A DNA stretch of 14,958 bases from an uncultured Eubacteriales bacterium (GCA_900551415.1 URWB01000052.1:1-14958), one strand, 5' to 3'. Shown: positions 6,906 through 13,874, counted from the first letter of the stretch. Translations and numbers: made by a program. The notes: a model not told the origin generated them from the letters alone.

Positions 6906-7671
6906 AATAGAAGCAGAGCAAGTGTTAGAAGCGGGGCAAGAGGCTGCGGACGAAGAACCTGCGCCTGAGGAACCTGTGCCTGAGAAACCTGCGGATCAGT
7001 TCCAGCGTACGCGCAGCCTGATTGGCGCGGAGGCTCTGCAGCGGCTGCATGATGCGAAGGTGCTGGTGTTCGGCGTGGGCGGCGTGGGCGGCTATGTCTG
7101 CGAGGCCTTGGTGCGCGCGGGAGTCGGACAGATCGACATTGTTGACAAAGATGTGGTGGACATTACGAATCTGAATCGCCAGATTATTGCCACACACGAG
7201 ACCATCGGTCAGCCGAAGGTGGAGGTCTGCGCGGCACGCATGCGGTCAATCAATCCCAAGGTCAGGGTCAAACCGATGCAGTGCTTTTATCTGCCGGAAA
7301 AAGCCTCGGAATTCAGCTTTGGAGATTACGATTATATCGTTGACGCGATTGACAATGTGACGGCGAAGATCGACCTGATCTGCCGCGCAAAGGAAGCCGG
7401 TGTACCGATTCTTTCCTCCATGGGTACCGGGAACAAGCTGAATCCCGGCCTTTTCCGGATTACAGACATTGAAAAAACCAGAGTCTGCCCCTTGGCGAAG
7501 GTGATCCGAAAAGAACTCAAAAAACGCGGCGTGCGCGGGGTGCAGGTGCTCTATTCGGAAGAAGAGCCGGTAAAAACAGGCATGAGAACACCTGCCAGTA
7601 TCAGCTTTGTGCCTTCGGCGGCGGGATTGATGATCGCGGGCGAGGTGGTTAGATATTTTTTAGACCGGTGA
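6874..7671 (+). CDS. tcdA: tRNA threonylcarbamoyladenosine dehydratase (TcdA/CsdL, ThiF/E1 family)
   Basis: E1-like enzyme that uses ATP to cyclise t6A37 in tRNA. The fold is shown by KVLVFGVGGVGGYVCEALVR (62-81), IDIVDKDVVDITNLNRQ (87-103), and SSMGTGNKLNP in the middle, the last typical of TcdA rather than ThiF or MoeB. The 265-residue length fits the family only because of an unusual N-terminal extension: the family normally begins close to the DQFQRTRSLIG segment, here at residues 41-51. The first ~40 residues are acidic and proline-rich, with a doubled PEEP/PEKP pattern. ATG 6874 lies inside recX and has only a weak GAGACAGG site; no better start is evident. A hairpin terminator follows. 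The 3' end overlaps the convergent LOG gene by 23 bases. Confidence 0.88.
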   Translation: MRVTEEKQSDKIEAEQVLEAGQEAADEEPAPEEPVPEKPADQFQRTRSLIGAEALQRLHDAKVLVFGVGGVGGYVCEALVRAGVGQIDIVDKDVVDITNLNRQIIATHETIGQPKVEVCAARMRSINPKVRVKPMQCFYLPEKASEFSFGDYDYIVDAIDNVTAKIDLICRAKEAGVPILSSMGTGNKLNPGLFRITDIEKTRVCPLAKVIRKELKKRGVRGVQVLYSEEEPVKTGMRTPASISFVPSAAGLMIAGEVVRYFLDR

Positions 7672-8224
7672 GATCGAGGGGCTCTGCGAGCTCCTTTTGT
7701 ATTGCGGTGAGCATCGTCTCGATATCGTCAAACGCGGCGTAGAGCCTGCGGCATGCCGGCTTCATGAAGCCCTGCGCGATGGTTTCCTCCAGAAGCCGGA
7801 GCAGCGGATCATAGTAACCGTTTAAGTTAAAAAGCATGATCGGTTTGTTGATGCGGCCGAGTTGCTTCAATGTGAGGATTTCGAAAAATTCCTCAAATGT
7901 GCCGATGCCGCCGGGCAGCACAATGAAAGCGTCAGCGCGTTCCTCCATGAGCTGCTTGCGCTCGCGCATGGTTTCCGGATAGAGAAATTCACTGCAGTTG
8001 TGCTGCAGGATACCGGGCTTGTCAAAAAATTTCGGGGCGATCCCCAGACTGTAGCCGCCTGCGGCGATCACGCCGCGCACTGCGGCACCCATCAGTCCCT
8101 GCGCGCCGCCGCCGAAGACCAGACCGAAGTCTTTTTGAACCATGGCGCGGCCGAGCGCCTCGACCGGCGCGAAATAGCTTTTATCGATATCAGGGCTGCT
8201 TGCCCCATAAATGCAAATATTCAT
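7649..8224 (-). CDS. LOG-family protein (TIGR00730, lysine decarboxylase-like fold)
   Basis: LOG proteins are cytosolic Rossmann-fold enzymes; characterised members release free cytokinins from nucleoside monophosphates by phosphoribohydrolase activity. The 191-residue protein carries LVFGGGAQGLMGA (35-47) and the catalytic LPGGIGTFEEFFE (103-115), with RERK at 87-90, so the active-site motif is complete. The start is the Met of MNICIYGASS at 8222-8224. AGAAAGGA lies about 10 bases upstream, and a sigma-A promoter just beyond would initiate transcription close to it. The open frame extends 59 codons further upstream, but this stretch looks like untranslated sequence and crosses the promoter. 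The role in Clostridia is likely nucleotide metabolism. The 3' end overlaps tcdA tail-to-tail. Confidence 0.9.
   Translation of the reverse strand: MNICIYGASSPDIDKSYFAPVEALGRAMVQKDFGLVFGGGAQGLMGAAVRGVIAAGGYSLGIAPKFFDKPGILQHNCSEFLYPETMRERKQLMEERADAFIVLPGGIGTFEEFFEILTLKQLGRINKPIMLFNLNGYYDPLLRLLEETIAQGFMKPACRRLYAAFDDIETMLTAIQKELAEPLDLTGLKNI
7678..7698 (+). terminator. Probable terminator of the tcdA run
   Basis: GGGGCTC (7678-7684), loop TGC, GAGCTCC (7688-7694) makes a 7-bp stem with one G-T pair, followed by TTTT. It starts 7 bases after the tcdA stop and lies inside the 3' end of the opposite-strand LOG gene. Confidence 0.55.
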
Positions 8225-8257
8225 GAATCTAAAATCCTTTCTGAAGATGATAGGAAA

Positions 8258-8286
8258 ATTATAGCGGACACTGCGAAAAAGCGCAA
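8258..8286 (-). promoter_or_regulatory. Sigma-A promoter for the LOG gene
   Basis: Read on the - strand: TTGCGC (8286-8281), 17-base spacer, TATAAT (8263-8258). It leaves a leader of about 27 bases before the LOG start at 8224. It lies immediately upstream of the divergent gene that starts near 8302. Confidence 0.75.
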
Positions 8287-8301
8287 GGGATGAAAAGAAA
8301 T

Positions 8302-9387
8302 ATGCGTACGAGAAAACCGAAAAAGAGAAAACCAAAGGCAAAAATAAAACTGATGGTTCTTGCCGCAGCCGCCGTGCTGCTGGTCGTTTTTGCGCTGTCA
8401 CCGCTTTCGAAGTATCTGGTGAGCCTTAGCGTCATGTCCGTTTACAGCGGCGTGCACGAACGACAAAGCATTATGGAAGAGAAAGGCATCGAACTTTCAA
8501 TTCCGGGCGGCGGCGCGACATCGGAGGCGGACTGGTATCCGTTTGTGATGACCTTCAATCCTTCCGCTGAAAGCTTCTGTCGGTTTATAGGGGAAGCCAA
8601 TCGCGAATTGACAATCTTATACAATTTCCCTGCCTTCGATCTGCGTCGGGGCAAGGGCTGCAGTCGCTTATACGATCCAACATCGCCTTATTACAATGCG
8701 TTCTATGGTGCTTATCTGGTGACAGACACTGTGGACATATCGGAAACAGGCGACACTTCCCTGACAGATACCGCGGACATATCGGATCCCGAACGGCAGG
8801 AAGGCACTGCTGCCGGAGAGGCTGTTTCGCGATGCGGGTTTGATGCCCCTGCGTGCGCAAGTGCGTCTGATACTGACCTCACTTCAGTAGCAGCGGAACG
8901 CGCGCGCACCTTTCCTGCCGGTGCGAAGGTTTCAAACAGAGCACGGCCGCCGTTCGGCTTTCACGCGGACGGCAGCCTCGATCTTGCCAAAACAGGATTG
9001 GTGCCGCAGTATGATTTTGAACAGCTTGTACTACGTGACTTTGGCCTTCGCGCGCAGGATATGCAGTTTGACTGGACAGTTCGGGAAGTGCAGAGGGTGG
9101 ACGGATTTTTAGGTTATGGCGGCTGGAGCTGCGTGGATGCCGACCTGACAGTCAGCGGCGCCTTCCATCGCGCGAACGGCTTCCGGCAGTCCTATCTGCA
9201 ATACGGAACGCCAAAATACGATGCGTATTCTGATGATCCGTTCGCCCCGGTCAACATGCGCGGCAGAGTCTATGCGCGATATTTTCCGGAGTGGGAGAGC
9301 AGCGTGTTCTTCTATGTGATGGCGCCGTCGTGGGAAGTAGTCGATAACTGTGACCAACAGATCTTACAAAAAAGCAGGCTGCGGTAA
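8302..9387 (+). CDS. Membrane-anchored protein of unknown function
   Basis: I do not recognise the family. The start is ATG 8302, with AAGGGA (8285-8290) about 11 bases upstream; ATG 8290, four codons earlier, has no free ribosome site but is possible. The 361-residue protein has a very basic N-terminus (RTRKPKKRKPKAKIK), one hydrophobic segment at ~17-33, then a long non-hydrophobic domain, suggesting an N-in protein with most of its mass outside the cell. Residues ~65-140 (DWYPFVMTFNP, LTILYNFPAFDL, LYDPTSPYYNAFYGAYLV) and ~216-361 look like folded, aromatic-rich domains. Residues ~141-215 look different: Thr/Asp/Ser/Ala-rich with an internal repeat, as if inserted. Its stop lies inside a hairpin that also serves the opposite-strand gene. 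No own promoter is clear. Confidence 0.75.
   Translation: MRTRKPKKRKPKAKIKLMVLAAAAVLLVVFALSPLSKYLVSLSVMSVYSGVHERQSIMEEKGIELSIPGGGATSEADWYPFVMTFNPSAESFCRFIGEANRELTILYNFPAFDLRRGKGCSRLYDPTSPYYNAFYGAYLVTDTVDISETGDTSLTDTADISDPERQEGTAAGEAVSRCGFDAPACASASDTDLTSVAAERARTFPAGAKVSNRARPPFGFHADGSLDLAKTGLVPQYDFEQLVLRDFGLRAQDMQFDWTVREVQRVDGFLGYGGWSCVDADLTVSGAFHRANGFRQSYLQYGTPKYDAYSDDPFAPVNMRGRVYARYFPEWESSVFFYVMAPSWEVVDNCDQQILQKSRLR
8720..8786 (+). repeat. Imperfect direct repeat inside the unknown membrane-protein gene
   Basis: Two 25-bp copies, 8720-8744 and 8762-8786, start TGACAGA and end GGACATATCGGA, differ at three positions and are 42 bp apart. They encode the peptide repeat TDTVDIS / TDTADIS, so the reading frame is kept (14-residue period). 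Confidence 0.85.
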
Positions 9388-9820
9388 ATCCCTTTACCTG
9401 CAGCTTGCCTGTTTCTGTCTTTAGCCAAATCTCTTTGATGTCTGCCGTAGTGGTATCAATCATTGCTACAAAATTGCGCGTTCCCAAAAAAGTTGGGGTA
9501 GTGTATTTATAAAGCGTAATCTCAGCGATACCGCTTTCTTCGTTAAAAATAACCTGGGCTTTTGCAAATTTTTCGCCTTCAAGTAAGGTGCCAGCCACAA
9601 AATAGGAGGTTCGAGCCTCATCGTAGCGACAGTCATTCACAGCAATATGATCGAGCGGTACTTCATTTTTTTGCATTAGGATAAAAAGCAGAACAACAAT
9701 TAAAAAACTGTAAGTTTTGAACTTATCCTTTTTGGACTGTTTTTTTGTATTACCTGCATCTGTATTTGCTGCGGGTGATTCGTTACGCATTGCATCGGGT
9801 CTGTCCGGTAATCTTTCCAT
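9251..9820 (-). CDS. Small membrane-anchored protein of unknown function; C-terminus probably altered by frameshift
   Basis: No family is recognised. The frame starts at ATG 9820, with GGAG 9 bases upstream, 15 bases after the sigma-54 regulator stop, so it is in that transcript. A hydrophilic N-terminus (1-35) ends in KKQSKKDKFK, followed by one membrane segment (~36-50). An outside domain (~51-142) has NDCRYDEARTSYFVAGTLLE and QVIFNEESGIAEITLYKY; it looks beta-rich. Residues ~143-189 are read through a hairpin with a T-run and then antisense to the end of the neighbouring gene, and they lack the character of the rest. A one-base shift would give TAA at 9396-9394, right at the hairpin. I infer that the natural protein ends near residue 141 and that the extra ~45 residues reflect a frameshift or sequencing error. 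Confidence 0.68.
   Translation of the reverse strand: MERLPDRPDAMRNESPAANTDAGNTKKQSKKDKFKTYSFLIVVLLFILMQKNEVPLDHIAVNDCRYDEARTSYFVAGTLLEGEKFAKAQVIFNEESGIAEITLYKYTTPTFLGTRNFVAMIDTTTADIKEIWLKTETGKLQVKGFTAACFFVRSVGHSYRLLPTTAPSHRRTRCSPTPENIAHRLCRAC
9368..9403 (-). terminator. Hairpin terminator of the regulator/small membrane-protein transcript
   Basis: CTGC-GGTAAA (9379-9388), loop TCCC, TTTACC-T-GCAG (9393-9403) makes a 10-bp stem with one bulge. On the - strand CCTGC then TTTTTT (9373-9368) follows; GCAGG/CCTGC (9374-9378, 9397-9401) can pair as an alternative stem directly before the T-run. It also contains the stop codon of the + strand gene. The T-run favours - strand use. Confidence 0.65.
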
Positions 9821-9835
9821 TTCTTGTTTCTCCGT

Positions 9836-11323
9836 TTATTTTTCTATAGTTTGGGCACGGTTTAAGATGTTATACAGGCTGGAACGCTGCATTTTCAACA
9901 CTTTTGCAGCCTTTGATATGTTGCCGCCGCATTCTTTTAGGACATGCCCTGTGTATTCCTGCTCAAAACGGCGAAGTGCTTCTTTGTATGGAAGGGAGTA
10001 ATCAATCCGCATCATTTTGTACGAACCAGTTTCGGCGGCATCCGCATCGGATAGGCTTGCAGTTTCTGAATGCTCAAGAGTATTTACATCGAAATCTTGT
10101 CCGAAGGTTTCGGTATCAAAAATGGACATGTATTCCTTTGTAAGATTCAGAATCGTGCCGGTCGAAATGACCATCAAACGCTCTACGAAATTTTTAAGTT
10201 CTCGGATATTGCCTGGCCAAGAGTAGGACTGCATGAAATCGCAGGCATCTTCAGAGAAGACTTTTTTTGTTCCCATTTTGGTGTTGAATTTATTCAAAAA
10301 AGCATAGGCCAAAGGAAGGATGTCTTCACGGCGTTCACATAGCGGCGGCAAGTGCAGCGGGATGACGTTCAGCCTGTAGTATAAGTCTTTGCGAAAACCT
10401 CCGTCTTGCACGAGTTTCCCCAAATCCTTGTTGGTTGCGCCGATAATGCGGGCATTGGTTGTGGAAATTTTATTGGAACCAATGCGTTTATACTCGCCAG
10501 ATTCCAGTACACGCAGTAATTTGGACTGCATCGGCAGTGTCAATTCGCCGATTTCATCCAAAAACAAGGTGCCGTCGGATGCTGCTTCGAAAAGACCCAT
10601 GCGACCATTTTCACTGGCTCCGGTAAATGAGCCTTTTTCATAGCCGAAGAACTCGGATTCCATCAGTTCTGTCGGAATCGCAGCACAGTTTACCGGAATG
10701 AACGGTTCATTTTGGCGAGTGGAAATGGAGTGGATATAGTTCGCGAGCACCTCTTTGCCGGTTCCGGAAGCTCCATAAATCATAACGGCACTGTCCATCG
10801 AGGCGGATTTTTGCGCCAAGGCATACATTTGCTTCATCTTTTCGTTGGAAGACGCGATGAAGAATGGTTTTTGTCCGAGCTTGTTCAAATAAGCGACAGT
10901 TTCCTGCAATTTACGTTTCTGCTTATCGACCTGATTCAGCAAATAGAGAAAATCTTCCTCTCGATAACTGGTGGCTACAGCATATTCTACATCGCCGTTT
11001 TCATCAAAAATCGGCTTGCAGCTGATGATCATGCCGACATCCTTGCCGGTTTTGATATAGCGTTTGATTTCTTTCTTCTTTAACAACACTTCCTTGACAG
11101 CGGGCTGACGGTCGGTATAACCCTTCTCCTGCATGGTAAAAGCGTTAAACTCAAAAAGCTCATCTAGGGTGCATTGATAGGTGTCCGCGCTGTTTTGATT
11201 TGCAAAAATGACGTCTCCGGTTTTGTCGGCAACGAAAACGTTCGCGCCCAGGTTTTCAATGAACTTTTCAGTAAGCGCCAGTTTGTCATTAGATTGAAAG
11301 TTCTTTTTGTTGTTAAAAGCCAT
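9836..11323 (-). CDS. PAS-domain sigma-54-dependent transcriptional activator (AAA+, Fis HTH)
   Basis: Enhancer-binding protein that remodels sigma-54 polymerase. The 495-residue protein has a PAS-like sensor (~15-125: FIENLGANVFVADKTGDVIFANQNS), a linking helix, and an AAA+ domain (~155-385). Visible motifs are Walker A GASGTGKE (184-191), the sigma-54 contact loop GSFTGA (231-236, where GAFTGA is usual), Walker B LFLDE (253-257), and R311 in FRKDLYYRLN, a likely arginine finger. A Fis-type helix-turn-helix lies at the C-terminus (~466-489, GGNISKAAKVLKMQRSSLYNIL). ATG 11321-11323 follows GAGGGGG. No response-regulator domain is present, so the PAS domain probably senses a small ligand. The gene is divergent from an acyl-CoA operon with a sigma-54 promoter, its likely target. 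Confidence 0.96.
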   Translation of the reverse strand: MAFNNKKNFQSNDKLALTEKFIENLGANVFVADKTGDVIFANQNSADTYQCTLDELFEFNAFTMQEKGYTDRQPAVKEVLLKKKEIKRYIKTGKDVGMIISCKPIFDENGDVEYAVATSYREEDFLYLLNQVDKQKRKLQETVAYLNKLGQKPFFIASSNEKMKQMYALAQKSASMDSAVMIYGASGTGKEVLANYIHSISTRQNEPFIPVNCAAIPTELMESEFFGYEKGSFTGASENGRMGLFEAASDGTLFLDEIGELTLPMQSKLLRVLESGEYKRIGSNKISTTNARIIGATNKDLGKLVQDGGFRKDLYYRLNVIPLHLPPLCERREDILPLAYAFLNKFNTKMGTKKVFSEDACDFMQSYSWPGNIRELKNFVERLMVISTGTILNLTKEYMSIFDTETFGQDFDVNTLEHSETASLSDADAAETGSYKMMRIDYSLPYKEALRRFEQEYTGHVLKECGGNISKAAKVLKMQRSSLYNILNRAQTIEK

Positions 11324-11369
11324 GATACCCCCTCTTGTATGCTAAGCGTCTGCATGCTTTTGAAATGTT

Positions 11370-11398
11370 TTTCGGTTTGCGATCGCGTAATGCCGAAA
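11370..11398 (-). other. Possible hairpin in regulator leader
   Basis: TTTCGG (11370-11375) and CCGAAA (11393-11398) are complementary and enclose the palindrome GCGATCGC (11379-11386). The element lies between the regulator promoter and its start codon, so it could be a leader RNA structure or an operator. Confidence 0.4.
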
Positions 11399-11413
11399 AT
11401 CTTTGATATACAA

Positions 11414-11442
11414 ATTATAGACGGGTGCTATCGAAAAGTCAA
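11414..11442 (-). promoter_or_regulatory. Sigma-A promoter for the sigma-54 activator gene
   Basis: On the - strand TTGACT (11442-11437), 17-base spacer, TATAAT (11419-11414): near consensus. It gives a leader of about 85 bases. The regulator therefore appears to be made under the housekeeping sigma factor, independent of its own target promoter. Confidence 0.85.
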
Positions 11443-11503
11443 CCATCATCTCTTTAAAATTGAACAAAAAGTATATAGTTCATTTATTATACCTCAATTC
11501 GTA

Positions 11504-11564
11504 CATAAAATAAACATTATGCATAAAAAATAGACATAAAATTAGTACAAAAAATAGACGTAAA
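11504..11564. repeat. A-rich direct repeats, candidate activator-binding sites
   Basis: AAAAAATAGACRTAAA occurs at 11525-11540 and 11549-11564 (24 bp apart), and a looser copy, AAATAAACATTA, lies at about 11507-11518. They are ~120-185 bases upstream of the sigma-54 promoter, a normal distance for enhancer sites. The spacing is close to two helical turns. Function is inferred. Confidence 0.45.
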
Positions 11565-11687
11565 TAAAAAATATCACGTTTCACTCACGCAGTGTACATA
11601 ACATAAAAAAATATCTTCACAAAAAACATTGAAATTTGAACAAGTTTGATAAATAAAAAACGATTTTCGTAAATTCTTGGTGTAAAA

Positions 11688-11702
11688 TGGCATGCCTTTT
11701 GC
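11688..11702 (+). promoter_or_regulatory. Sigma-54 (-24/-12) promoter of the acyl-CoA operon
   Basis: TGGCAT-GCCTT-TTGC: the -24 element TGGCAT (11688-11693) and the -12 element TTGC (11699-11702) have the invariant GG and GC 10 bases apart, matching the TGGCAC-N5-TTGC consensus at all but one position. The start site would be near 11713, giving a leader of ~50 bases before the thiolase gene. A divergent sigma-54 activator gene supports the call. Confidence 0.9.
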
Positions 11703-11765
11703 TATATATGGTAGCATCAATCGTACAAGTTATGAACAAGCAGAAAAGAAAGGACATGAATAGCG

Positions 11766-12968
11766 ATGAGAGAAGTAGTTATCGTAGACGGTATGCGTAC
11801 AGCATTTGGACGTATGGGTGGCGGTTTCAGAAACATGACAGCCACACAGCTCGCAGGAACAACCATCAAAGGACTTTGCGAAAAAACGAAGATCCTTGAG
11901 AAAGGAAAGGTTGATGCGGTCTTTGCAGGCAGCGCATTCGGAGATATCGCATCCAACAACTTCGCAAGATACTCGGCATTAACAGCAGGATTACCTTACG
12001 ACACCTCCGCGACCTTTATCGAAATGCAGTGTGGGTCTGCCATCGCAGCGATCAACGCAGCAGCGCTTCAGATCGGCGAAGGCATGATTGACACCGCAGT
12101 TGTAGGCGGCGCAGAAACTTACAGCCAGGCATATGTTAAGTTCCCGACCTCCATTGAACCATATAAAGATATTGCACCGGCAGCGGTTCCTTGGGCATTG
12201 AGCCCAGTCAAGGAAGACGCAATCAGCATGATTGAAGTTTCCGACCGTATGGCTAAGATGTGGAACATCAGCAGAGAAGAATGCGATGCTTTTTCCTTAA
12301 GATCACAGCAGAGAGCAGCTGCCGCTATGGAAAAAGGATATTTTAAGGATGAAATTCTTCCGGTCGAAGTGAAATATTCCAAGAAGGCAGATCCGGTTAT
12401 TATCGACACTGACGAGCATCCGAGAGCAAATACAACCTTAGAAGGACTTGCAAAGTTAAGAGCAGTCAATGAAGGCGGCGTTACGACAGCAGGCAACGCA
12501 TCCGGCAGAAACGACGGCGCTGCATTCGTCCTGATGATGAGCGCAGATAAAGCAAAAGAGCTTGGCTATAAGCCGCTCGCAAGATGGGTATGGGGCGCAG
12601 ACGCAGGTGTTGATCCGAAGATCATGGGGATCGGTCCAGTTTACTCCAACATCAAGATCCTCAAGAAGATGGGACTGCAGATGAACGATATCGACATTTA
12701 TGAGTGTAACGAAGCTTTCGCGGCACAGAACCTCTCGGTCATCAAGGAAATGGAAAACATTACAGGCGAGAAGATGAACATGGAAAACTGGAACCCGAAC
12801 GGCGGCGCGATTGCATTCGGACATCCGAACGGCGCCTCCGGCGCTAGAGTCTGCATCTTCACCATGAAAGAACTCATCCGAAAAGGCGGCAAGTACGGTA
12901 TGTTCTCCAGCTGCTGCGGCGGCGGACTCGGCGTATCCTGCCTGATTGAGAACATTTACGAAGACTAA
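11766..12968 (+). CDS. Thiolase (acetyl-CoA acetyltransferase family), divergent acyl-binding loop
   Basis: Thiolases join or split acyl-CoA and acetyl-CoA. The 400-residue length is standard. Nucleophile C89 lies in MQCGSAIAAI, H353 in AFGHPNGASGAR, and acid/base C383 in SSCCGGGLG; NEAFAAQ and NASGRNDGAA are also present, so catalysis looks intact. Several positions differ from the usual acetoacetyl-CoA thiolase consensus as I know it: the HMG-x-TAE segment that covers the CoA arm reads SMIEVSDRMA, GHPIG reads GHPNG, CIGGG reads CCGGG, and NASGIND reads NASGRND. A non-standard acyl substrate is therefore possible. ATG 11766 follows GAAAGGA at 11 bases; an ATG at 11756 is in another frame. 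First gene of a sigma-54 operon; arginine codons are mostly AGA, unlike the left half of the window. Confidence 0.93.
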   Translation: MREVVIVDGMRTAFGRMGGGFRNMTATQLAGTTIKGLCEKTKILEKGKVDAVFAGSAFGDIASNNFARYSALTAGLPYDTSATFIEMQCGSAIAAINAAALQIGEGMIDTAVVGGAETYSQAYVKFPTSIEPYKDIAPAAVPWALSPVKEDAISMIEVSDRMAKMWNISREECDAFSLRSQQRAAAAMEKGYFKDEILPVEVKYSKKADPVIIDTDEHPRANTTLEGLAKLRAVNEGGVTTAGNASGRNDGAAFVLMMSADKAKELGYKPLARWVWGADAGVDPKIMGIGPVYSNIKILKKMGLQMNDIDIYECNEAFAAQNLSVIKEMENITGEKMNMENWNPNGGAIAFGHPNGASGARVCIFTMKELIRKGGKYGMFSSCCGGGLGVSCLIENIYED

Positions 12969-12995
12969 TACAAAATACGAAAAGAGGAAATAGAA

Positions 12996-13874
12996 ATGAA
13001 AAAAGTTGCAGTAGTCGGTGCGGGCATGATGGGACGTGAGATCGCCATCGTATACGCGAGAGCAGGACACCAGGTTGCGATCGTAGATGCGACGATGGAA
13101 CTTGCACAGGTCGCAAAAGAAAAACAGGCAGGCATCCTGGACAGAGAGATCAAGAAGGGTAGACTTGCCGCAGACCAAAAGGAAGAGATTCTTGCAAGGA
13201 TCATCCCAATCGCAGATAAAAAGGACCTTGCGGATTACGACTATATCACGGAAGCAGTTCCGGAAATCTATGACTTAAAGGAAGAGTTGTTCAAAGAACT
13301 CGATAAAATCTGTAAGCCAGAGACAGTTTTCCTTACAAATACATCAACCTTTTCTGTTACCAAACTGTCTCTGGCGGTTAAAAGAGAAAGAAAAGCAAGA
13401 TTCCTCGGCACCCACTACTTCTCACCGGCATCTGTCATGAAGTTGGTAGAAGTCATCCCAGGACATCTCTGTGACGAAGAAGTCATTGACGATGTAATCG
13501 AACTTTTGCAGGAGATGGGCAAGGAAACCGTCAGACTGCAGAAGGATGTAACCGGATTCGTAGTAAACAGAATTTACCACGCGATCATGATCGAATCCCT
13601 AAAGCTCCTAGAAGAGGGAGTTGCATCGGTAGAGGACATTGATAAGGCTTGTAAATTCGGTATGGGACATCCGGTCGGCCCGTTTGAATTGTATGATAAT
13701 ACCGCGCTTGACCTGAACCTGCAGGTTCAAACAGAGCTCTTTGAGAACTATGGCGAAAGATTCAGACCGGGAAGCCTGCTGAAGGAAAAAGTCAACGCGG
13801 GACAACTTGGCAGAAAAGTCGGTGAAGGTTTCTATGTCTGGACAGACAATAAGAAATCCGGCGTGGCGAAATAA
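12996..13874 (+). CDS. 3-hydroxyacyl-CoA dehydrogenase (3-hydroxybutyryl-CoA dehydrogenase-like)
   Basis: Oxidises or reduces the 3-hydroxy group of acyl-CoAs with NAD(P). The 292-residue protein matches the stand-alone Hbd/PaaH length. The Rossmann motif is GAGMMG (8-13), with D31 after the second strand, which favours NAD over NADP. Catalytic-type residues S117 (NTSTFS), H140 (GTHYFSPA), E152 (KLVEV) and N191 (GFVVNRI) are all present. The HFFNP segment typical of Hbd reads HYFSP, as in some FadB/FadJ-type enzymes. The C-terminal domain includes GHPVGPFELYDNTALD and GRKVGEGFYVW. ATG 12996 follows AGAGG (12982-12986). It lies 27 bases after the thiolase gene, so co-transcription is likely. 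In a fermentation pathway it would act next to thiolase. Confidence 0.94.
   Translation: MKKVAVVGAGMMGREIAIVYARAGHQVAIVDATMELAQVAKEKQAGILDREIKKGRLAADQKEEILARIIPIADKKDLADYDYITEAVPEIYDLKEELFKELDKICKPETVFLTNTSTFSVTKLSLAVKRERKARFLGTHYFSPASVMKLVEVIPGHLCDEEVIDDVIELLQEMGKETVRLQKDVTGFVVNRIYHAIMIESLKLLEEGVASVEDIDKACKFGMGHPVGPFELYDNTALDLNLQVQTELFENYGERFRPGSLLKEKVNAGQLGRKVGEGFYVWTDNKKSGVAK

Larger units (their letters stand above)
11324..11765. other. AT-rich divergent regulatory region
   Basis: This 442-base stretch without a gene holds, from left to right, the regulator's ribosome site, a leader hairpin, its sigma-A promoter, A-rich direct repeats, a run of A/T tracts that could favour bending, and the sigma-54 promoter. 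A GAAAGGA ribosome site for the thiolase is at 11748-11754. Short frames across it look non-coding. Confidence 0.8.

Noticed and set aside
8225..8401. 59-residue N-terminal extension of the LOG protein
   Set aside because: It contains the gene's own promoter and the start of the divergent gene. The family begins at MNICIYG, where a ribosome site is present.
11687..11899. Short + strand frame upstream of thiolase
   Set aside because: It begins inside the sigma-54 promoter and ends inside the thiolase gene in the wrong frame.
12456..13178. Minus-strand 240-residue frame opposite thiolase and dehydrogenase
   Set aside because: It spans two real genes and their gap, shows no family motif and has no ribosome site.
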